DNA from: Mycobacterium sp. GA-1199
GTDB lineage: Bacteria; Actinomycetota; Actinomycetes; Mycobacteriales; Mycobacteriaceae
Reading direction: 5' to 3'
DNA length: 62,418 nucleotides
Assembly (NCBI RefSeq): GCF_001500045.1
Contig: NZ_LQIX01000021.1
Span: 1 to 62,418, forward strand
The notes under the pieces were generated by a model that did no database searches, had not been told where the DNA came from, and was given only the letters and a program-made list of their open reading frames with translations. Below, piece after piece: positions 45,228 through 53,701 of the stretch. The translations under genes and the position numbers were made by a program. Positions within the stretch are counted from its first letter, which is position 1, and each line of letters starts with the position of its first letter.

Positions 45228-45354
45228 CGCGAGCGTGCGTGTCTGCACACGAAACGCCGTGTGAGAACAGCACTTTGCGCACGCTCAACGGCCGTCGACG
45301 TGCGCAAAGTGGCGAAAAAGTCTCGCGTGTCGGCGTCAGACACGCACGCTCGCG
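45228..45354. repeat. Nested inverted repeats between convergent genes
   Basis: Outer arms CGCGAGCGTGCGTGTCTG (45228-45245) and CAGACACGCACGCTCGCG (45337-45354) are perfect for 18 bp. An inner pair, CACTTTGCGCACG at 45271-45283 and CGTGCGCAAAGTG at 45299-45311, is perfect for 13 bp. It can fold as a cruciform or a long hairpin. The outer part shares its sequence with the repeat near 28.8 kb. Likely bidirectional terminator. Confidence 0.75.
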
Positions 45355-45357
45355 GAA

Positions 45358-47544
45358 CTAGGCGACGCGCTCGACCCGGATCGGCACGCCCGTCAGCCAG
45401 GCCATGCCCGACAGCGCCTCCACATCGGCGGGGTCGCTGGATGTCAGCTGGTTGACGTTCGCGCCGCCGGCCCGGTTGGCCAACCGCCAACTCCCGGTTC
45501 CCTTGTGCCCCCAGCCGTGTGGCACCGCGACGACACCGGGTACGAGGTCCTTCGTCGTCAGCACCGGCACGGTGATGGCGCCGTACGGTGACGCGATCCG
45601 CACCTCGTCGCCGTCGACGATATGCAACTCGGCCGCGTCGTCGACATGTATCAGCGCATGCTGGTGACGGTCGCCGCGCATCAACAGCGGCGAGTTGTGC
45701 ATCCACGAGTTCTCCGAGCGCGGCTCACGCAGCCCGATCATCCGCAGCGGATAGCCGTCGGGCAGCACCCGCCGAGACAGCTTGTCGACTTCGTCGGCGA
45801 TCCCCGGATGGGCCAGCCGAACCCGGCGCGACAGGTAGCCGACGGCCCCGCGCAGCACACCCGTGCGGATGTGCGGTGCGACCACCACGCCATGCGGATG
45901 CTGCTCGGTCAGCCGACGCAGCGACAGCCCGCCGCGCCGCAGCCCGAACCTGTCGCCGCCCTCCGACATCCGCACCAGGGCGTCCATCATCATCCGCGGC
46001 GAAGCCTCAATGCCCAACAGCCGCGCCACCCTCCGCACACCGGAGAACACCGTGAAGGCCGGCACGCGACGGGCCAGCCGCCGGGCCAGGTCCTCGACGA
46101 TGTCCCACTCCCCGCGGGCCTGACCCACCGGCGCCAACACGGCTTCGGTCGCCTGCCGGAACGGCGTGGCCTGAAACCCCTGGAACGTGTACGGGAAGTC
46201 GTCGCGCTCGTACATCGTCGTGACCGGGAGGATGTAGTCGCACTGCGCGCCCGTCTCGGTGACGTAGAAGTCGAGCGCGACCGACAGCTCCAGCTCACCG
46301 AACGCCGCCTCGAGTTCCTCACCGTTGGGCACCGACAGCACGGGATTGCCTGCCGAGACGAACAACGCCCGGATCTGGCGCTCGCCAGGGGTCGTGATCT
46401 CCTTGGCCATCAGCGCGGCAGGCTCCGAGCCGATCGCGCTCGGGATCCCGCTGATCCGCGAGCGCTTCCGCCGGTAGGACCGCCGCATCACGGCGCCCAT
46501 CGCGACGTTCTGCCACTTCTGGCCGACGGTGTGCATGGAGCTGAACACCGAGCCGCCCGGCACGTCGAGGTTGCCGGCCACCAGGTTCACCGCGTCGATC
46601 AGGTACGTGGTCAGCGTGCCGTGCGTGCCGACACAGGTGCCGAGCCTCCCGTAGACCGCCGCCCGCGGCGCGGTCACCAGATCGCGGGCCAATGCGCGGA
46701 CGCTCTCGGCGTCGATGCCAGTGCGGGCCGCCGTCGACTCCGGAGTGAACGGACGGCACAAGTCCCGCAGCCAGTCCACGCCGTCGGCCTTCCGTTCCAC
46801 CGCGGCCACGTCGACCAGATCCTCGGCGAACATCACCTGGAGCAGGGACAGCAGGAACAACGAGTCGGTGTCCGGCACGATGCCGAGCCATTCGAACGCC
46901 ACGGCGGTCTCGCTGCGCCTCGGGTCGACGATCACCACGCGCCCACCGCGCTTGACGATGTCGTGCATGCGGTCCTTGATCCGCGGCGCGGTGAGGAAGC
47001 TGCCGTGGGACACAACCGGATTCGCGCCCATCATCACCAGGAGGTCGGTCCGCATGAGGTCCGGAATGGGCACCGAGGTCGGCACACCGTAGAGCAACTG
47101 GCTGGCGATGAGCCTGCTGTTGGTGTCCTGAGAGGATGCAGTGAAGTAGTGGCCGTGGCGGCCGAGGCCCTTCATGAACAACAACGCCGCGAAGGTGTGC
47201 GCGTAGCTGAAGGCGCCGGGATTGCCCATGTACCAGCCGACCGCACCGGAGCCGTGGCGGCGCAGGATCGCCGACAATCGGGCCGCGATGTCGTCCATCG
47301 CCTCGTCCCACGTCACCTCGTGGAAGCCGGACGGCCCGCGGCGCAACGGCCGCGTCACCCGATCCGGATCGTTGACGACCTCGGTGAACGCGATGCCCTT
47401 CTGGCACGCGAAGCCGGCCGACAGCGGATGCTCCTTGTCCGGTCGCAGCGCCACCAGGCGGCCGTCCTCGACCGTCGCGATCATCCCGCACAGCGGCTCG
47501 CAGATCCGGCAGAAGGTCGGCTTGTTCTCGATGACCGGCACCAC
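45358..47544 (-). CDS. Molybdopterin-dependent oxidoreductase, DMSO reductase family
   Basis: Large oxidoreductase of 728 residues. The N-terminal iron-sulfur motif is FCRICEPLCGMIAT with a fourth cysteine in AGFACQKGIA. Bis-MGD cofactor-binding regions follow (MMGANPVVSHGSF, DPRRSETA, NPVLSVPNGEELE and the C-terminal HNSPLLMRGDRHQHALIHVDDAAEL). No signal peptide is seen, so it is cytoplasmic. The family includes formate, polysulfide and hydroxylase-type enzymes. In this context it might hydroxylate or reduce a ring intermediate (inference). GTG start only ten bases from operator copy 6, so the mRNA must be almost leaderless. Confidence 0.88.
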   Translation of the reverse strand: MVPVIENKPTFCRICEPLCGMIATVEDGRLVALRPDKEHPLSAGFACQKGIAFTEVVNDPDRVTRPLRRGPSGFHEVTWDEAMDDIAARLSAILRRHGSGAVGWYMGNPGAFSYAHTFAALLFMKGLGRHGHYFTASSQDTNSRLIASQLLYGVPTSVPIPDLMRTDLLVMMGANPVVSHGSFLTAPRIKDRMHDIVKRGGRVVIVDPRRSETAVAFEWLGIVPDTDSLFLLSLLQVMFAEDLVDVAAVERKADGVDWLRDLCRPFTPESTAARTGIDAESVRALARDLVTAPRAAVYGRLGTCVGTHGTLTTYLIDAVNLVAGNLDVPGGSVFSSMHTVGQKWQNVAMGAVMRRSYRRKRSRISGIPSAIGSEPAALMAKEITTPGERQIRALFVSAGNPVLSVPNGEELEAAFGELELSVALDFYVTETGAQCDYILPVTTMYERDDFPYTFQGFQATPFRQATEAVLAPVGQARGEWDIVEDLARRLARRVPAFTVFSGVRRVARLLGIEASPRMMMDALVRMSEGGDRFGLRRGGLSLRRLTEQHPHGVVVAPHIRTGVLRGAVGYLSRRVRLAHPGIADEVDKLSRRVLPDGYPLRMIGLREPRSENSWMHNSPLLMRGDRHQHALIHVDDAAELHIVDGDEVRIASPYGAITVPVLTTKDLVPGVVAVPHGWGHKGTGSWRLANRAGGANVNQLTSSDPADVEALSGMAWLTGVPIRVERVA

Positions 47545-47554
47545 GCCGATTACA

Positions 47555-47575
47555 ATACTGTAAGAGTTACAGTTA
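47555..47575. promoter_or_regulatory. Island operator copy 6
   Basis: ATACTGTAA, GAG, TTACAGTTA: 16 of 18 positions match. Ten bases from the molybdopterin enzyme start and 35 from the thiolase start, in the divergent gap. Confidence 0.7.
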
Positions 47576-47610
47576 CACGTCGGATCGGCGTTGACCAGAG
47601 AGGATCAGGC

Positions 47611-48756
47611 ATGCACGACGTGGCGATCATCGGTGTCGGACTGCATCCCTTCGGACGCTTCGAGGGCAAGTCCGCGATGGAGATGGGCGTCGACGCGATC
47701 TTCGCCGCCGTCGCCGACGCCGGTGTCGAGTGGCGCGACGTCCAGTTCGCCACCGGAGGCAGCTGGACCGTCGCCAACCCCGATGCGATCGTCGGCATGG
47801 TCGGGCTGTCGGGCATCCCGTTCACCAACGTGTTCAACGCCTGCGCCACAGCGGCCAGCGCCGCGAAGGCCTGCGCCGACGGAATCCGGTTGGGCGACTA
47901 CGACATCGGCATCGCGATCGGTCTGGACAAACATCCGCGGGGCGCGTTCACCGAAGACCCCGCCCTGGTCGGCATGCCGCGCTGGTACGCCGAGAACGGT
48001 CAGTACCTCACCACCCAGTTCTTCGGGATGAAGGCCAACCGCTATCTGCACGAGCACGGCATCTCCCAGCAGACGCTGGCCAAGGTGGCGGCCAAGAACT
48101 TCCGCAACGGCGCACTGAACCCCAACGCGTTTCGCCGCAAGCCCATCCCCGAGGACCAGATCCTCAACTCCACGATGCTGAACTATCCCCTCACGCAGTA
48201 CATGTTCTGCGCACCCGACGAGGGGGCGGCCGCCGTCGTGATGTGTCGCGCCGACATCGCCGAGCGGTACACCACCAAACCCGTGTACCTGCGCGCGGTC
48301 GAGGTCCGTACCCGAAAATACGGCGCCTACGAGGTGAACACCACGTTCGCACCCGTCGAGGAGGACGTCGCACCCACCGTCTACGCCGCGAAAGCCGCGT
48401 TCGAAAAGGCCGGTGTGGCACCGCAGGACGTCGACGTCATCCAGTTGCAGGACACCGATGCCGGCGCCGAGATCATCCACATGGCCGAGTGCGGTTTCTG
48501 CGCCGACGGAGACCAGGAGAAGCTGCTGGCCGACGGGGCCACCGAGATCACCGGATCGCTGCCGATCAACACCGACGGCGGGCTCATCGCCAACGGCGAG
48601 CCGATCGGCGCGTCGGGGTTGCGCCAGATCCACGAGTTGGTCCGCCAACTGCGCGGCGAAGCCGGTGATCGCCAGGTGCCCGGCGAGCCGAAGGTCGGCT
48701 TCGCGCAGCTCTACGGCGCACCCGGAACCGCCGCCGCGACGATCCTCACGAGGTGA
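47611..48756 (+). CDS. Thiolase/SCP-x-like acetyl-CoA acetyltransferase (lipid-transfer type)
   Basis: Thiolase-fold enzyme of 381 residues, like mycobacterial Ltp proteins of sterol side-chain catabolism. The N-terminal half reads VAIIGVGLHPFGRFEGKSAMEMG. The putative nucleophile is C78 in VFNACATAAS. Later motifs are EIIHMAECGFCADG, NTDGGLIANGEPIGASGLRQIHEL and AQLYGAPGTAAATIL. It should cleave a beta-ketoacyl-CoA or, like Ltp2, carry out a retro-aldol step. ATG preceded by AGAGAGGA. Followed by the amidohydrolase with overlapping GTGA. A very long open frame on the same strand through the molybdopterin gene is an antisense effect. Confidence 0.88.
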   Translation: MHDVAIIGVGLHPFGRFEGKSAMEMGVDAIFAAVADAGVEWRDVQFATGGSWTVANPDAIVGMVGLSGIPFTNVFNACATAASAAKACADGIRLGDYDIGIAIGLDKHPRGAFTEDPALVGMPRWYAENGQYLTTQFFGMKANRYLHEHGISQQTLAKVAAKNFRNGALNPNAFRRKPIPEDQILNSTMLNYPLTQYMFCAPDEGAAAVVMCRADIAERYTTKPVYLRAVEVRTRKYGAYEVNTTFAPVEEDVAPTVYAAKAAFEKAGVAPQDVDVIQLQDTDAGAEIIHMAECGFCADGDQEKLLADGATEITGSLPINTDGGLIANGEPIGASGLRQIHELVRQLRGEAGDRQVPGEPKVGFAQLYGAPGTAAATILTR

Positions 48757-48758
48757 CC

Positions 48759-49988
48759 ATGACCCAATTCACCGGGGCGCCGATCTTCGACGCCGACCAG
48801 CACATGTACGAGACGGCCGACGCGCTGACTAAGTACCTGCCCGAGAAATTCTCGCGCGCCGTGCAATTCGCGAAGTTCGGCCGGCACACCCGCATCGTCA
48901 TCAACAACCGCGTCAACGACTTCATCCCGAATCCGACGTTCGAGCGCGTCGCCGCACCCGGCGCCCACGAGAAGTTCTTCGCCGGCGAGAACACCGAAGG
49001 CCTGACGCTGCGCGAGATGCAGGGCCCGGCGATCGAAGCGCCCGCCGCGACCCGCAACCCCGACGACCGCATCGTCGAACTCGACCGCCAAGGTGTCGTC
49101 GAAGCGCTGAACTACCCGACCTTGGCCAGCCTCATCGAGCACGCAACCGCCGATGATCCCCAACTCAGCCTCGCGATCATCCACGCCCTCAACCAGTGGA
49201 TGTGCGAACACTGGACCTTCAACTACCAGAACCGGATCTTCTCCACGCCGATCATCAACCTCTCCGAGGGCGACGGTGCGCAACGCGAACTCGAGTACAT
49301 CCTCGACAACGGCGCCAAGGTCGCGCTCGTGAAGCCGGGACCGGTTCGAGGACTGCACGGTTGGCGCTCACCGGCGCTGCCCGAGTTCGACCCGTTCTGG
49401 CGCGACGTCGAAGCTGCCGGGTTGCCCATCGTGCTGCACGCGAGCTATCCCCCGCTCGACGACTACGTCGGGCAGTGGGAGCCACCGCACACCCAGAACT
49501 TCATGGCGCAGAGCGCATTCCGGTGGATGGTGCTCGGCCACCGCGAGATCGCCGACATGATCACCAGCCTGATCTGCCACGGCACGCTGACGCGCTTCCC
49601 AAAGCTGCGCATCGCCAGCGTCGAGAACGGCAGTTCGTGGATCGGACCGCTGTTCAAGGACTTCGACGACCTCTACCGGAAGATGCCACAGAACTTCGGT
49701 GAGCACCCGCACGAGGTGTTCCGGCGCAACATCTGGGTGAGCCCGTTCTGGGAGGGTTGTGTATCCGACGTCGTCGAGACGGTCGGCTGGGACCGGGTGC
49801 TGTTCGGCTCGGACTACCCGCATCCGGAGGGTCTCGCCGAGCCGAAGGGCTTCTGGAAGTACGCCGAAGGCATGGACGTGCGTCGCACCTACGACTTCAT
49901 GGGCGACAACGCGCGCCGGTTCATGGGCCTGCCGATCGCCAACCCGGACCCGGATGCCGTCAGACCGCCCGCGCTGTCAAACGCCTGA
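48759..49988 (+). CDS. Amidohydrolase family protein (COG2159), no. 1
   Basis: Metal-dependent TIM-barrel hydrolase or decarboxylase of 409 residues. The N-terminal FDADQHMYE replaces the usual D-x-H start. The barrel has PIVLHASYPP for a metal histidine and ends with LFGSDYPHPEG for the catalytic aspartate. Proteins of this group include gamma-resorcylate decarboxylase and ring hydrolases. ATG has GAGG five bases upstream. A GTG two codons earlier overlaps the thiolase stop. Related to the amidohydrolase at 57.3 kb. Co-transcribed with the thiolase, probably under operator copy 6. Confidence 0.88.
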   Translation: MTQFTGAPIFDADQHMYETADALTKYLPEKFSRAVQFAKFGRHTRIVINNRVNDFIPNPTFERVAAPGAHEKFFAGENTEGLTLREMQGPAIEAPAATRNPDDRIVELDRQGVVEALNYPTLASLIEHATADDPQLSLAIIHALNQWMCEHWTFNYQNRIFSTPIINLSEGDGAQRELEYILDNGAKVALVKPGPVRGLHGWRSPALPEFDPFWRDVEAAGLPIVLHASYPPLDDYVGQWEPPHTQNFMAQSAFRWMVLGHREIADMITSLICHGTLTRFPKLRIASVENGSSWIGPLFKDFDDLYRKMPQNFGEHPHEVFRRNIWVSPFWEGCVSDVVETVGWDRVLFGSDYPHPEGLAEPKGFWKYAEGMDVRRTYDFMGDNARRFMGLPIANPDPDAVRPPALSNA

Positions 49989-50069
49989 CGAGCGCGACGA
50001 GAAGTCGCGCGTAAGCAGTGCAAGCGTGGCAGAGTGCGCATAGCCGGACGTTCCCCGGGAGGAGCCAGC

Positions 50070-50894
50070 ATGCCCACGATCACCACCAGCGACGGCGTCG
50101 AGATCTTCTTCAAGGACTGGGGGTCGGGTCAGCCGATCGTGTTCAGCCACGGTTGGCCGCTGTCGGCCGACGACTGGGACACGCAGATGATGTTCTTCGC
50201 CCAGCACGGGTACCGCGTGATCGCCCACGACCGCCGTGGGCATGGCCGCTCGGCGCAGGTCGCCGACGGACATGACATGGACCACTACGCCGACGATCTC
50301 GCCGCTGTCGTCGAGCACCTCGACCTTCACGACGCAGTCCACATCGGCCACTCCACCGGCGGCGGCGAGGTGGCGCATTATCTGGCCCGGCACGGGCAGG
50401 CGCGAGCGGCCAAGGCGGTGCTGATCAGTTCCGTGCCGCCGCTGATGGTCAAGACCGACGCCAACCCCGGCGGGCTGCCCAAAGACGTGTTCGACGATCT
50501 GCAAGCGCAATTGGCCGCCAACCGCTCTGAGTTCTACCGCTCGCTCGCGGCCGGCCCCTTCTACGGGTTCAACCGGCCGGGAGTGGAGCCGTCGGAGGCG
50601 ATCATCGAAAACTGGTGGCGCCAAGGCATGATGGGCGGCGCCAAAGCGCACTACGACGGCATCGTCGCCTTCTCGCAGACCGACTTCACCGAGGACCTGA
50701 AGAAGATCACCATTCCGGTACTGGTCATGCACGGCGACGCCGACCAGATCGTGCCGTACGAGAACTCCGGTCCGCTGTCGGCGAAGCTACTGCCCAACGG
50801 CACCTTGAAGACCTACCCCGGCTATCCGCACGGCGCGTTCGTCACCCACCACGACGTCATCAACCCGGATCTCCTGGAGTTCATCCGGTCCTGA
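50070..50894 (+). CDS. Alpha/beta hydrolase, non-haem chloroperoxidase-like
   Basis: Esterase-like hydrolase of 274 residues. The oxyanion region is [18 protein letters not shown], the nucleophile elbow [15 protein letters not shown] (G-H-S-x-G), the acid aspartate is in [12 protein letters not shown] and the histidine in [11 protein letters not shown]. This is the group called non-haem haloperoxidase, whose physiological role is ester hydrolysis. ATG preceded by GGGAGGAG. Located downstream of the amidohydrolase by 81 bases and convergent with the SnoaL gene. Confidence 0.9.
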   Translation: MPTITTSDGVEIFFKDWGSGQPIVFSHGWPLSADDWDTQMMFFAQHGYRVIAHDRRGHGRSAQVADGHDMDHYADDLAAVVEHLDLHDAVHIGHSTGGGEVAHYLARHGQARAAKAVLISSVPPLMVKTDANPGGLPKDVFDDLQAQLAANRSEFYRSLAAGPFYGFNRPGVEPSEAIIENWWRQGMMGGAKAHYDGIVAFSQTDFTEDLKKITIPVLVMHGDADQIVPYENSGPLSAKLLPNGTLKTYPGYPHGAFVTHHDVINPDLLEFIRS

Positions 50895-50900
50895 CCGCCC

Positions 50901-51389
50901 TCACTTCATCGCGCGACGCGAGGCTTTCACGATGAGTTTGCGCACCCGCTCGGAGATGTGGACGGCAAAGAGTCCGTTGAAGACGTCCTCGCGCAACCGC
51001 GTCAACGTCGAACTCGTGAAGCGCCAATGGCCGTCGAACTTCTCGTAGGTCTCGTGGTAGTGACCGTAGCCGCGCAGGTTGACACCGGGGCCGAAACGCA
51101 CGACATCCTCGAGCGCCCACACCCCGCGCGCGGTGGTCGGCGATGTCAGCTCGATCTCCGGGGCGTGCACCTGATGCACCGTGGCCTGGCCGCGCAAGCT
51201 CTTCCGGGTGAACGCGACGAACTCGTCGGCGCCTCGGATCACCTTTCCACCGGCGGGGGACGTGTCACTGAGAAAGTCATCGGCGAACAGGGTGCGCCAC
51301 GCCGCCCAGTCCTTGGTGTCCAGAAGGCGGCAGTAGCGCGCCTTCAGTTGCTTGATCTCCTCGATCTCGACGAGGTCGACCTCGGTCAT
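50901..51389 (-). CDS. SnoaL-like/NTF2-fold protein
   Basis: Protein of 162 residues. The first part IEEIKQLKARYCRLLDTKDWAAWRTLFADDFLSD is the standard start of nuclear-transport-factor-like dehydratases (SnoaL_4), which usually carry a Tyr-Asp-His set. The middle HQVHAPEIELTSPTTARGVWALEDVVRFG and YHETYEKFDGHWRFTSSTLTRLR complete the fold. ATG at MTEVDLVEIE overlaps the epimerase stop. Activity unknown; related proteins in xenobiotic clusters act as dehydratases. Confidence 0.83.
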   Translation of the reverse strand: MTEVDLVEIEEIKQLKARYCRLLDTKDWAAWRTLFADDFLSDTSPAGGKVIRGADEFVAFTRKSLRGQATVHQVHAPEIELTSPTTARGVWALEDVVRFGPGVNLRGYGHYHETYEKFDGHWRFTSSTLTRLREDVFNGLFAVHISERVRKLIVKASRRAMK

Positions 51390-52420
51390 CTCGTGGACAT
51401 CTTCTGTGCCTGCTCGACGTAGAACCGCGCGGCCCGTTCGAGCGACTCGGCGGTGGGCCGCGGGTGCCACCCGAGTTCCCGTGACGCCTTACTGTGGTCG
51501 GCAGGCGCCATGATGTGCAGCAGCCGGATCCCGGTGGTGTTCATCGGGATCTCCCGCCGCAGCAGCCGGGCCACCACGCCGGCGACCCGTACGGTCGCGT
51601 ACACCACCGGAAGCGGGACGCCGAAACGCGGCGGCTTCGCCCCGACCGCCCGTGCGGCTGTGGTGAGCATGTCACGCATCGGCATGTAGCTCTCGGAGAT
51701 GATGTATCGCTCGCCCACGCCGCCGCGTTCGGCAGCGAGCAGGAAGGCCTCGGCGACATCTTCGATGCCGACGACCTCGGTGGACACGCCCTTGATGTAG
51801 GCCGGGATCTTGCCGAACGCGGCGTACTGAACCATCAGCCCCTGGTGCGGTTGCCAGTCGCGGGGCCCGTACGGGTTGGACACGTTCATCACCACGGCGG
51901 GCAGGCCGCGGTCGCGGGCGTAGGACAGGACCAGTTCCTCGGCCTGACGGCGCGATTCGATGTATGCCCCGCCCCGGTCGCCCCAGTCGAACGGCATGTC
52001 CTCGGTCACGGGACGGCTTCCGTCGCCGAGGGCGATCGTTCCGATGGTGCTGCAGAACACGAACCGGTGCAGGCCCGCCTTCGCCGCGACATCGAGCACC
52101 CGGCGCAAACAGTTGACGTTGGTTTCGAACAGCGGTGCGGGGTCGCTCAGATGAAATCGGGTGTCGACGATGCAGTAGTGGACGACGTCGCGGTCGGCCA
52201 TCGCCGCGCGGAGCGCTTCTTCGTCGTACAGGTCGCCGTAGCAGCGCTCGACGTCGAGGTCGTCGATGGCCACCGTCGAACTCGTCTCACGCAGATACAC
52301 CCGCACATCGTCGCCGCGCTCGACGAGTTTGCGCGTGACGTGCGAACCGACGAACCCGCTCGGGCCCATCACCAGCGCGCGGCGCGCGGGCTGTTTCGCT
52401 GTCGGGGGTGCGTCTGTCAT
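51386..52420 (-). CDS. NAD(P)-dependent epimerase/3-beta-hydroxysteroid dehydrogenase-like
   Basis: Extended SDR of 344 residues. The cofactor loop is MGPSGFVGSHVTRKLVERG. The catalytic region reads FCSTIG and GGAYIESRRQAEELVL, where the usual YxxxK has arginine instead of lysine. The C-terminal part has VVGIEDVAEAFLLAAERGGVGERYIISESY. Similar to mycobacterial 3-beta-HSD and dihydroflavonol reductase-like enzymes. Overlaps SnoaL by four bases, so the two form a unit. Confidence 0.82.
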   Translation of the reverse strand: MTDAPPTAKQPARRALVMGPSGFVGSHVTRKLVERGDDVRVYLRETSSTVAIDDLDVERCYGDLYDEEALRAAMADRDVVHYCIVDTRFHLSDPAPLFETNVNCLRRVLDVAAKAGLHRFVFCSTIGTIALGDGSRPVTEDMPFDWGDRGGAYIESRRQAEELVLSYARDRGLPAVVMNVSNPYGPRDWQPHQGLMVQYAAFGKIPAYIKGVSTEVVGIEDVAEAFLLAAERGGVGERYIISESYMPMRDMLTTAARAVGAKPPRFGVPLPVVYATVRVAGVVARLLRREIPMNTTGIRLLHIMAPADHSKASRELGWHPRPTAESLERAARFYVEQAQKMSTR

Positions 52421-52431
52421 GTTCTGTACCT

Positions 52432-52493
52432 CGCGAGCGACCGGAAACTGTCAGATTTTCACGGCGTTTCGTGCGCAAACACGGACGCTCGCG
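52432..52493. repeat. GCGAGCG-family inverted repeat
   Basis: CGCGAGCG and CGCTCGCG form short outer arms. The right arm GTGCGCAAACACGGACGCTCG belongs to the same family as the hairpins at 28.8 and 45.3 kb. It lies between the FadE stop and the epimerase start, both on the minus strand, so it may end the FadE transcript. Confidence 0.45.
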
Positions 52494-52501
52494 AAAAAAG
52501 G

Positions 52502-53701
52502 TTAGGAGGCTTTCTTGGCCGGCGGGGCGTATGCCGGCTTGCCGAGGCCGAGCACGTACTGGGCGATCATGTTGCGGAACACTTCCAGCGTGCCGCCGTA
52601 GATGCCGACCAGCGGCGCGAAGCGGTACACGTACTCGGCCGCGCCGTCGTCGATCGCCCCGTCGGTGCCCAGCGGCAGCGAGGACGCCGTGCCGAGCAGA
52701 TCCATCAGATCCGGTGAGATGTCGCGCATGGTCTGTGCCAGCGCCACCCGGCCGAAGATGCTGGTGGCCGAGAACGACGCCTCCATGCGGGCGACGCTGC
52801 GGCCCAACCGGTAAGCCACCGACCCGTCGTCGATCAGCCTGCGCCCGTTGGGATCCGGTTCCGTGACCTTGGCGGCGGCCTTGTCGACCGCGGCGGCCAT
52901 CGTGTTGGCCTGGTGCATCATGATCGAGACGTCCTGCAGGCCGTCGGCGGCCGCCTCGACCGCGCCGTGCTCGACGTTGAGCGGTTCGCGCACCACCGTC
53001 CAGCCGTCGTTCACCTCGCCGAGACGGTACTTGTCGTCGACGCGGACATCGCTGTAGTAGACGATGTTCGTCCGGTCGCCGTCGACCGTGCGGATGCCCT
53101 GGATCTCGATCCCGGGTGAGTCGAGCGGGACCAGAAACATGGTGAGGCTCTTGTGTTTCGGCGCGTCGGGATCGGTGTTGGTGATGAGGAAGACGTACTG
53201 GCAGTTGTGCGCGCCGGTGGTGAACATCTTCGAGCCATTGATAATCCAGCTCGATCCATCCGCTTCCCGCACGGCCCTGGTCTTGCAGGTCGCGACGTCG
53301 GACCCGCCCTCGGGTTCGGTGTAGCCCAGGCAGAGCCGGACCTCACCGGTGTACACCCGCGGCATCACCTCGGCCTTGAGTTCGGGTGAGCCGAACTTGT
53401 CGACCGACCGCGCGATCATCGCCGTCGTACCGAACGTCACCCACGGCACATGCGCACGGCGCTTCTCCAGCTCCCAGATGCGCCGCCGGACCCGGTTGAA
53501 CCCGCCTTCGGATTCTGGCTTCCATTCGCGCGCAAGGTATCCTGCCTTACCGAGCGCCAGATGCACACCCTCGTCGAAGTTGTCGCCGGTCTCGCGGTCC
53601 CGCCGGATCACCTCCTCGGTGACGATCTCGGCCAGGAAGGCCCGCGACTCCTCGAGGAACGCCTGATCCTCTTCGGACAGTTCGACCCGTGAGAAATCCA
53701 T
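52502..53701 (-). CDS. Acyl-CoA dehydrogenase (FadE), first of a pair
   Basis: FAD-dependent dehydrogenase of 399 residues. The flavin motif is LCLGYTEPEGGSDVATCKTRAV and the FAD-binding end is PLVGIYGGTLEVFRNMIAQYVLGLGKPAY. The end has IYGGT rather than the IYEGT carrying the catalytic glutamate in MCAD-like enzymes. A glutamate in LNVEHGAVE around residue 245 is at the alternative position. The gene is paired with the next FadE with a one-base overlap (TAATG), the arrangement of the heteromeric alpha2beta2 mycobacterial dehydrogenases. ATG at MDFSRVEL. Confidence 0.9.
   Translation of the reverse strand: MDFSRVELSEEDQAFLEESRAFLAEIVTEEVIRRDRETGDNFDEGVHLALGKAGYLAREWKPESEGGFNRVRRRIWELEKRRAHVPWVTFGTTAMIARSVDKFGSPELKAEVMPRVYTGEVRLCLGYTEPEGGSDVATCKTRAVREADGSSWIINGSKMFTTGAHNCQYVFLITNTDPDAPKHKSLTMFLVPLDSPGIEIQGIRTVDGDRTNIVYYSDVRVDDKYRLGEVNDGWTVVREPLNVEHGAVEAAADGLQDVSIMMHQANTMAAAVDKAAAKVTEPDPNGRRLIDDGSVAYRLGRSVARMEASFSATSIFGRVALAQTMRDISPDLMDLLGTASSLPLGTDGAIDDGAAEYVYRFAPLVGIYGGTLEVFRNMIAQYVLGLGKPAYAPPAKKAS

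Noticed and set aside
45622..48756. A single 1044-residue open frame through the molybdopterin gene and thiolase
   Set aside because: Its first 660 codons are antisense to the molybdopterin oxidoreductase with arginine- and histidine-rich content. Only the thiolase part from 47611 has a family match.
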